Source of the DNA: an uncultured Granulosicoccus sp.
Lineage (GTDB): Bacteria; Pseudomonadota; Gammaproteobacteria; Granulosicoccales; Granulosicoccaceae
Assembly: GCA_947492525.1 (NCBI GenBank)
Contig: CANLNQ010000011.1
Span: 62,001 to 126,000, forward strand
Direction of reading: 5' to 3'
DNA length: 64,000 bases
Made by a program: the position numbers and the translations under genes. The notes under the pieces are model-generated. The model worked only from the letters and a program-made list of their open reading frames with translations. It was not told where the DNA came from and did no database searches. Below are positions 58,353-64,000 of this stretch, one piece after another. Numbering within the stretch: the stretch's first letter is position 1; each line of letters begins with the position of its first letter.

Positions 58353-61300
58353 GTATCAAAGTCGCGCTGGATCACACTACCGTCTACAGCTACGACAAAC
58401 CGGTCACGCTTCACCCGCATATCATCAGACTGAAACCCGCGCCTCACTGCCGGACGCCCATACTCAGTTACAGCCTGACGGTCGAGCCGGCCAAGCACTT
58501 CATCAACTGGCAACAGGATCCGTTCGGCAACTACCTGGCCAGACTGGTCTTTCCCGAGAAAAGTGATCGCCTGTCCGTCCGCGTCGACCTGGTCGCCGAA
58601 CTCACCGTCATCAACCCCTTCGATTTCTTCGTGGAAGAATCGGCCGAGGCCTTTCCGTTCGATTACAGCGATGTCAACAAGCACGAGCTGGCGCCCTATC
58701 TGGCGACCACCACGGCTTCGCCCATTCTGCAGAGCTGGCTGGAAGAGAACAAACCCGCCGCTGATACCAAGATCATCGACGCGCTGGTGGCCATCAACCA
58801 GGCCGTGCATCGGGATGTTGCCTATCAGCTGCGCATGGAACCGGGCGTGCAGAGCAGCGAGCAAACCCTGCAACTGGCCATGGGTTCGTGCCGAGACAGT
58901 GGCTGGCTGCTCGTGGAGATCATGCGCCATTACGGTATTGCCGCGCGTTTCGTCTCCGGCTATCTGGTACAGCTGACACCGGACATCAAGTCCATCGACG
59001 GCCCATCGGGTGCCGAGGCGGATTTCACTGATCTGCATGCCTGGACCGAAGTCTACATTCCCGGTGCAGGCTGGGTAGGACTGGATCCCACATCCGGCCT
59101 GTTTGCCGGCGAAGGTCATATTCCGCTTGCCTGCACACCACAGCCAGTCAGTGCTGCTCCCATCACCGGCGTTGCCAGCGAGATGGCCAGTGATTTCTAC
59201 TTTCACAATCGTGTGGAACGATTCGATGAGCGCCCTCGAGTCACCCTGCCCTACAGTGAAAGGGAATGGCAACGGGTACTCGATCTGGGCAAGCACGTGG
59301 ATACCCGACTTGAACAACAGGATGTGCGCTTGACCATGGGGGGTGAACCAACCTTCGTGTCAATCGACGACATGGAAAGTCCGGAGTGGAACAATGCCGC
59401 TCTGGGCGAACACAAACTCGAGCGCGCCGGTGTGTTTCTGGAGAAGCTGCGAACGGCGTTCTCGCCCAATGGCATCATCGCCTATGCACAAGGCAAATGG
59501 TATCCCGGAGAGCCCACTCCGCGCTGGGCTCTGATCAGCCATTGGCGAACGGACGGCAAGCTCATCTGGAAAGACCCGAGCCGCCTGACGACTCCGGGTA
59601 GCCATGAATCCACACTGGCTGACGCCGATCGCTTCATGCAGCAACTGTGCAAGGAGCTGGCAGTATCCAGTGAACACGTGCGAGGCTTGTACGAGGATCC
59701 ACTGCACCACCTGCATCTGGAAGCCTTGCTGCCCGACGGGGTCGATCTGGATTCTCTGGAGCTCAAGGACAGTCGCTCACGTCGTCGCCTGGTCGAACAA
59801 CTGTCCAAGGGAATCGATGAACCGATTGGTTACATGTTGCCGCTGGCCTATGCCCCACCCCTGAACGAGACCAGCGAAAATCCGGGACACTGGCTATCGG
59901 GCAAATGGCCCCTGCGTCGTCAGAATGTCTTCCTGATACCCGGCGATTCCCCGGCCGGCCTGCGCCTGCCGCTGGCATCATTGCCGGATGACACCGCGGT
60001 GGACAGTGAAGCGAATGCATTGCTCGAAGACAACTTCGACCCTGCCACACCCTTGCCTGACCCGGACCTCGGAATCGCCTTTGCAGACTCGGCCTCTTCA
60101 TCAGCAGATCGCGACCAGACGCAGCCTTCCATCATCCGCACCACCTTGTGTGCCGAAGTACGCGATGGCTCGCTCTATCTCTTCCTGCCCCCCATGCAGA
60201 GTGCCCGCGGCTGGGTGCTGCTGATGGGGTGCATTGAAAGGGCTTGTGTCGCCGCCGATGTCTATCCCGTCATCGAAGGCTACGAACCGCCGCGCGATGC
60301 GCGACTGCAGTCATTTCGCATCACGCCGGACCCTGGCGTCATCGAGGTCAATATTCATCCGTCGCGCACCTTCGATGAACTGGTCGAGCGCACCGAGACC
60401 ATCTATGAGGCCGCGCGTGAATCGCGACTGGGTGCCGAGAAATTCATGGTCGACGGGCGTCACACCGGCACCGGTGGCGGCAACCATGTCACCATGGGCG
60501 GACACACACCGGCGGACAGTCCGTTTCTGCGTCGCCCGGACCTGCTGCGCAGCGTGATCACCTTCTGGCAGCATCACCCCAGCCTGTCCTATCTGTTTTC
60601 GGGCATGTTCATCGGCCCGACCAGTCAGGCACCACGCATCGACGAGGCTCGCTCGGAGTCGTTGTATGAGCTTGAAATGGCCTTGTCACGACTGCCGGAT
60701 GGGGAAAGCAACAAGCCCTGGCTCGTTGATCGACTGCTGCGTAACCTGCTGATCGATCTGACCGGCAACACACACCGAGTCGAGATCTGTATCGACAAGC
60801 TGTACTCGCCCGATGGCCCTGCAGGACGTCTCGGCATCGTGGAGCTCAGGGCATTCGAGATGCCTCCGCATGCTCGCATGAGTATCGTTCAGGCCTTGTT
60901 GATTCGCTGCCTGGTCAGTCGTTTCTGGGACAGGCCCTATCAGGGCAAGTTGATTCGCTGGGGAACCGAGCTGCACGATCGCTTCATGCTGCCGCATTAT
61001 CTGTGGCAGGATATCTGCGACGTCATAGACGATCTGAACCGCAACGGCCTGGCCTTCGATGCCGAATGGCTGGACGCTTTCTGGGAATTCCGCTTCCCGG
61101 TCTACGGTGTACGCCAGATCGGTGAGATCACGATGGAGCTCAGAGCCGCCATCGAGCCTTGGCATGTTCTGGGAGAGGAGGCTTCTGCCAGTGGCATGGC
61201 CCGTTACGTGGACTCCTCACTGGAACGCCTGCAGCTGAAAGTCAGCGGTTTGAACGACGAGCGATACAAGATCACCTGTAATGGGTGCGTGCTGCCGATG

Positions 61301-61708
61301 CGCAAGACCAGTGTCGCCGGAGAGTATGTGGTGGGAGTGCGATATCGCGCCTGGCAACCCACCTTCGCCCTGCACCCGGACCTGCCGGTTGATACCCCGC
61401 TGATATTCGATGTGGTTGATACCTGGGCAAATCGCAGCCTCGGTGGCTGTTCCTACCATGTGGCGGATCCGGGCGGCAGGAACTATGAAGATGTACCGGT
61501 CAATGCCAATGTTGCCGAGGCACGTCGCCTGGCCAGATTCGACGAAGACCAGCACACACCTGCACCTGCCGTCATCATGACGCCAGTCACAGGTGGTGCG
61601 ACACGTTTCGTGCCGACAGAGGGTAGCCAGGATGTCATGATAAAGGACGTACTCAGCGAGAACCATGAATACCCGTGCACAGCAGACATGAGACAGCGAA
61701 GCCGCTGA
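58349..61708 (+). CDS. Transglutaminase-like protein with C-terminal DUF2126 region
   Basis: 1119 residues, usual for this class. Residues 1-300 are a transglutaminase module with beta domain (MSIKVALDHTTVYSYDKP) and triad: Cys in LAMGSCRDSGW, His in FTDLHAWTEVY, Asp in GLDPTSGLF. Residues about 330-1100 form the DUF2126 region (VRLTMGGEPTFVSIDDME, GKWYPGEPTPRWAL, GTGGGNHVTMGG, SYLFSGMFIGPTSQAPR), which has some resemblance to glutamine-synthetase-like or ligase folds in published discussion but no settled function. Its final 34 nt overlap the ureD frame. The largest and last member of the amidoligase cluster. Confidence 0.92.
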   Translation: MSIKVALDHTTVYSYDKPVTLHPHIIRLKPAPHCRTPILSYSLTVEPAKHFINWQQDPFGNYLARLVFPEKSDRLSVRVDLVAELTVINPFDFFVEESAEAFPFDYSDVNKHELAPYLATTTASPILQSWLEENKPAADTKIIDALVAINQAVHRDVAYQLRMEPGVQSSEQTLQLAMGSCRDSGWLLVEIMRHYGIAARFVSGYLVQLTPDIKSIDGPSGAEADFTDLHAWTEVYIPGAGWVGLDPTSGLFAGEGHIPLACTPQPVSAAPITGVASEMASDFYFHNRVERFDERPRVTLPYSEREWQRVLDLGKHVDTRLEQQDVRLTMGGEPTFVSIDDMESPEWNNAALGEHKLERAGVFLEKLRTAFSPNGIIAYAQGKWYPGEPTPRWALISHWRTDGKLIWKDPSRLTTPGSHESTLADADRFMQQLCKELAVSSEHVRGLYEDPLHHLHLEALLPDGVDLDSLELKDSRSRRRLVEQLSKGIDEPIGYMLPLAYAPPLNETSENPGHWLSGKWPLRRQNVFLIPGDSPAGLRLPLASLPDDTAVDSEANALLEDNFDPATPLPDPDLGIAFADSASSSADRDQTQPSIIRTTLCAEVRDGSLYLFLPPMQSARGWVLLMGCIERACVAADVYPVIEGYEPPRDARLQSFRITPDPGVIEVNIHPSRTFDELVERTETIYEAARESRLGAEKFMVDGRHTGTGGGNHVTMGGHTPADSPFLRRPDLLRSVITFWQHHPSLSYLFSGMFIGPTSQAPRIDEARSESLYELEMALSRLPDGESNKPWLVDRLLRNLLIDLTGNTHRVEICIDKLYSPDGPAGRLGIVELRAFEMPPHARMSIVQALLIRCLVSRFWDRPYQGKLIRWGTELHDRFMLPHYLWQDICDVIDDLNRNGLAFDAEWLDAFWEFRFPVYGVRQIGEITMELRAAIEPWHVLGEEASASGMARYVDSSLERLQLKVSGLNDERYKITCNGCVLPMRKTSVAGEYVVGVRYRAWQPTFALHPDLPVDTPLIFDVVDTWANRSLGGCSYHVADPGGRNYEDVPVNANVAEARRLARFDEDQHTPAPAVIMTPVTGGATRFVPTEGSQDVMIKDVLSENHEYPCTADMRQRSR

Positions 61709-62547
61709 CAGTCCCCGTCGCGATCCGGCAGCGCATCAGCGCTGCCGGACATGTGGCGTCCAAACGGCGAGTTCCCCATCAGTCAGCACTGGCCGAGCTG
61801 GATCAACAGGGTAGCGCACGTATCCGTTTACCGAACTCGGCTCATGGTCCCCTGCAGGCCGTACTGATAAACACGGCGGGAGGGCTCACTGGTGACGACG
61901 ACATTCGCTGGTCAGCACATGCCGGACAACAGTCAAGGCTCGTGCTGAGCACCGCAGCCTGTGAAAAGCTCTACCGCACCCACGGCCCTGCGGCCCGCCA
62001 GAGAACGCGTTTGTCGGTCGAAAATGGTGCACGTCTGGACTGGCTCCCTCAGGAAACGATCGTCTTCAACGGTTCTTCGCTGGCACGCAGCCTGGATGTC
62101 GACGTGGCCGCTGACGCGACGGCGCTGATCGTCGAAAGCCTCGTGCTGGGGCGGCAGGCGATGCAGGAGTCGGTGGATACCCTGCAACTGCATGATCGCT
62201 GGCGCATCCGGCGAGATGGCAGGCTACTGCACGCAGAGGATCTGCGCCTCGCACTGAACGGTACACAAACCGCACAAAGACCGAGCATGCTGCATCATCA
62301 TGGTGCCATCTCGACACTGGTCTTCATCTCCCCCGAATCTCCCGAGTCCTTGCAATTGAAGGCCGATGGCATTCAACAGCTGTTGCAGGATCAAGCCCCT
62401 GCTCTGCAGGCCGCAGCAACCGTCATGAATCATCGTCTGGTCATCAGGGTACTTGCCCTGGATAGCCAATCGTTGCGAAGATTCCTGATACCCTGTATTG
62501 AACATCTGAGTGATCGGATGTCGATACCGCAAGTATGGAACGTGTGA
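61675..62547 (+). CDS. ureD: Urease accessory protein UreD
   Basis: 290 residues from the GTG at 61675, inside the end of the preceding gene; no in-frame ATG exists downstream near the N-terminus, and the first residues ([13 protein letters not shown]) already look like UreD. Core blocks: [49 protein letters not shown]. UreD (UreH) joins UreF and UreG in delivering nickel to the urease active site. It opens the urease genes. Confidence 0.9.
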   Translation: MHSRHETAKPLTVPVAIRQRISAAGHVASKRRVPHQSALAELDQQGSARIRLPNSAHGPLQAVLINTAGGLTGDDDIRWSAHAGQQSRLVLSTAACEKLYRTHGPAARQRTRLSVENGARLDWLPQETIVFNGSSLARSLDVDVAADATALIVESLVLGRQAMQESVDTLQLHDRWRIRRDGRLLHAEDLRLALNGTQTAQRPSMLHHHGAISTLVFISPESPESLQLKADGIQQLLQDQAPALQAAATVMNHRLVIRVLALDSQSLRRFLIPCIEHLSDRMSIPQVWNV

Positions 62548-62551
62548 CGAT

Positions 62552-62854
62552 ATGCAACTGACACCGCGCGAAAAAGACAAACTACTGATCGCCATGGCTG
62601 CTGAAGTAGCCCGCAAGAGACTTGCCCGTGGCGTCAAACTCAATCACCCGGAAGCCATCGCACTGATCAGTGATTTCGTGGTCGAGGGTGCCCGAGACGG
62701 CACCAGCGTGGCAGAGCTCATGAGCAGCGGCGCACAGGTCATCAGTCGTGATGATGTAATGCCGGGTATCAGCGAGATGATTCCGGAAATCCAGGTAGAA
62801 GCGACATTTCCCGACGGTGTCAAACTCGTCACCGTCCATCAGCCCATCAGGTAA
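62552..62854 (+). CDS. ureA: Urease gamma subunit
   Basis: 100 residues, the standard length. [53 protein letters not shown] and a final tail match UreA throughout. Small helical subunit of the cytoplasmic urease (UreABC)3. Starts 4 nt after ureD stop. Confidence 0.97.
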   Translation: MQLTPREKDKLLIAMAAEVARKRLARGVKLNHPEAIALISDFVVEGARDGTSVAELMSSGAQVISRDDVMPGISEMIPEIQVEATFPDGVKLVTVHQPIR

Positions 62855-62861
62855 TGCTGCC

Positions 62862-63167
62862 ATGATTCCAGGTGAGATAACAACCGCCGCCGGTGAACTG
62901 ACCCTCAACGAGGGCAGGCAAGCCTTGACACTGCAAGTGGCCAATACAGGCGACCGGCCCATCCAGGTGGGTAGCCACTATCATTTTGCCGAAGCCAACC
63001 CCTCACTGGATTTCGATCGTGAGGCGGCCCGCGGGTATCGCCTGGATATTGCCGCCGGGACCGCGGTTCGCTTCGAGCCCGGCCAGCAACGCGAGGTTCA
63101 GTTGGTCGCCTTCGGTGGTGCACGCACGGTCATCGGTTTTCGACAATCGGTCATGGGAGCCCTGTAA
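62862..63167 (+). CDS. ureB: Urease beta subunit
   Basis: 101 residues from ATG 62862: MIPGEI, the block [19 protein letters not shown], and [11 protein letters not shown] are diagnostic. The frame is open to 62817, inside ureA, but the family starts at MIPGE. Its stop shares a base with the ureC start (TAATG). Confidence 0.97.
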   Translation: MIPGEITTAAGELTLNEGRQALTLQVANTGDRPIQVGSHYHFAEANPSLDFDREAARGYRLDIAAGTAVRFEPGQQREVQLVAFGGARTVIGFRQSVMGAL

Positions 63168-64000
63168 TGGCAAGACAGATCAGCCGGCAGGCTTATGCAG
63201 ACATGTACGGCCCCACCACCGGTGATCGCGTACGGCTGGCGGACACCGATCTCATCATCGAGGTAGAACAGGACTTCTGTACCTATGGTGAAGAGGTCAA
63301 GTTCGGCGGTGGCAAGGTTATCCGCGATGGCATGGGCCAGTCCCAGCAGACGCGTGCTCAGGGGGCCGTCGACACCGTCATCACCAATGCCCTCATCGTG
63401 GACTACACCGGCATCTACAAGGCCGATGTGGGCCTTATAGAAGGCAAGATAGCCGCGATCGGCAAGGCCGGAAATCCGGACACACAGGATGGCGTCGATA
63501 TCGTCATCGGCCCCGGTACGGAAGCCATTGCAGCTGAAGGCCGGATACTCACGGCGGGTGGTTTCGACAGCCATATCCACTTCATCTGTCCGCAACAGAT
63601 CGATGAGGCGCTGTGCTCCGGCGTCACCACCATGCTGGGTGGCGGTACCGGGCCGGCCCATGGCACCCTGGCCACCACCTGCACACCAGGTCCCTGGCAT
63701 CTGGCGCGCATGATCCAGGCAGCCGATGCCCTGCCCATGAACCTGGCTTTCGCCGGCAAGGGCAATGCATCCCAACCTGCCGCACTGGAAGAGATGGTTC
63801 GGGCAGGAGCCGCTGCCCTGAAGCTGCACGAGGACTGGGGTACGACGCCGGCAGCCATCGATTGCTGCCTTTCCGTCGCCGATGACCTGGATGTTCAGGT
63901 CATGATCCATACCGATACGCTCAATGAAAGTGGCTTTGTGGAAAGCACCATCGACGCCGTTGCCGGTCGCACCATCCATGCCTTTCATACGGAAGGTGCC
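63167..64000 (+). CDS. ureC: Urease alpha subunit, catalytic (3' end outside window)
   Basis: 278 codons are visible with no stop before the window end; the complete protein is usually about 570 residues. [20 protein letters not shown] is the classic start. Nickel-binding residues seen are the HxH pair in FDSHIHF and the carbamylated lysine in [18 protein letters not shown] and FHTEGA follow. It hydrolyses urea to ammonia and carbamate in the cytoplasm. UreE, UreF and UreG would be expected further on, outside the window. Confidence 0.97.
   Translation, partial: MARQISRQAYADMYGPTTGDRVRLADTDLIIEVEQDFCTYGEEVKFGGGKVIRDGMGQSQQTRAQGAVDTVITNALIVDYTGIYKADVGLIEGKIAAIGKAGNPDTQDGVDIVIGPGTEAIAAEGRILTAGGFDSHIHFICPQQIDEALCSGVTTMLGGGTGPAHGTLATTCTPGPWHLARMIQAADALPMNLAFAGKGNASQPAALEEMVRAGAAALKLHEDWGTTPAAIDCCLSVADDLDVQVMIHTDTLNESGFVESTIDAVAGRTIHAFHTEGA

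Noticed and set aside
61675-64000. Urease genes as a recent transfer
   Set aside because: Base composition and codon use look like the neighbours and there are no mobile genes or tRNA sites next to them.

Overview
The window is a chromosomal segment of a GC-rich Gram-negative bacterium, most likely a marine or environmental gammaproteobacterium. The evidence is periplasmic binding-protein transporters, an OmpA-domain protein, a Fur-type box, an E. coli-type MntR and dihydroorotase, a monomeric NADP isocitrate dehydrogenase and a complete bacterial glycogen pathway. A Granulosicoccus-like lineage would fit, but that is a guess from gene content. There are no rRNA or tRNA genes, no CRISPR array, no recognisable transposase and no phage genes.

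Layout. (1) 1-10104: an exopolysaccharide locus on the plus strand: the end of a Wzz/tyrosine autokinase, a polyprenyl-phosphate sugar transferase, a WecG/TagA/CpsF transferase, a flippase, two GT2 glycosyltransferases, an O-antigen-ligase/polymerase-type protein, galE and a secreted GH16 glucanase. Several of these genes overlap by 1-4 nt and are probably translationally coupled. (2) 10126-12862: a CHASE-domain histidine kinase, then a perfect 26-bp inverted repeat, then what looks like the N-terminal half of an LTA-synthase-type membrane enzyme. (3) 12863-22807: glycogen metabolism, with glgP-glgX on the minus strand and glgC-glgA-glgB on the plus strand. (4) 22985-29481: an OmpA-domain coiled-coil protein, nicotinamidase, a large XRE-type regulator, a small unknown gene and monomeric isocitrate dehydrogenase. 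(5) 29639-34924: a PfkB sugar kinase, a cyclase-FHA fusion, a 2-oxoglutarate oxygenase, an SDR and a CPA2 antiporter. (6) 34990-38569, minus strand: M20 amidohydrolase, pyrE, pyrC and mntR. (7) 38570-46203: a repeat-filled intergenic region, then a Mn/Fe ABC transporter (sitABCD type) and a Fur-box-preceded ferric iron binding protein with its permease. (8) 46275-50792: a fructose-type ABC transporter (frcBCA order, minus strand) with a divergent ROK regulator and a clear palindromic operator between them. (9) 50954-64000: glyA, then on the plus strand a five-gene amidoligase/alpha-E/transglutaminase cluster running directly, with a 34-nt gene overlap, into ureD-ureA-ureB-ureC (ureC is cut by the window end).

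The most interesting part is 52376-61708: two circularly permuted ATP-grasp modules, two alpha-E modules and two transglutaminase-like proteins, one carrying a large C-terminal DUF2126 region. The family architecture points to making and trimming or cross-linking a peptide or amide-linked product that is still unknown. The fused ATP-grasp copy seems to have lost the usual nucleotide-binding loop, and the cluster is physically joined to urease. Other points of note are a palindromic repeat with a second, single copy 39 kb away, two tandem arrays (11-bp and 8-bp units) between mntR and the Mn transporter, and several well-formed operators (Fur, MntR-type, ROK).
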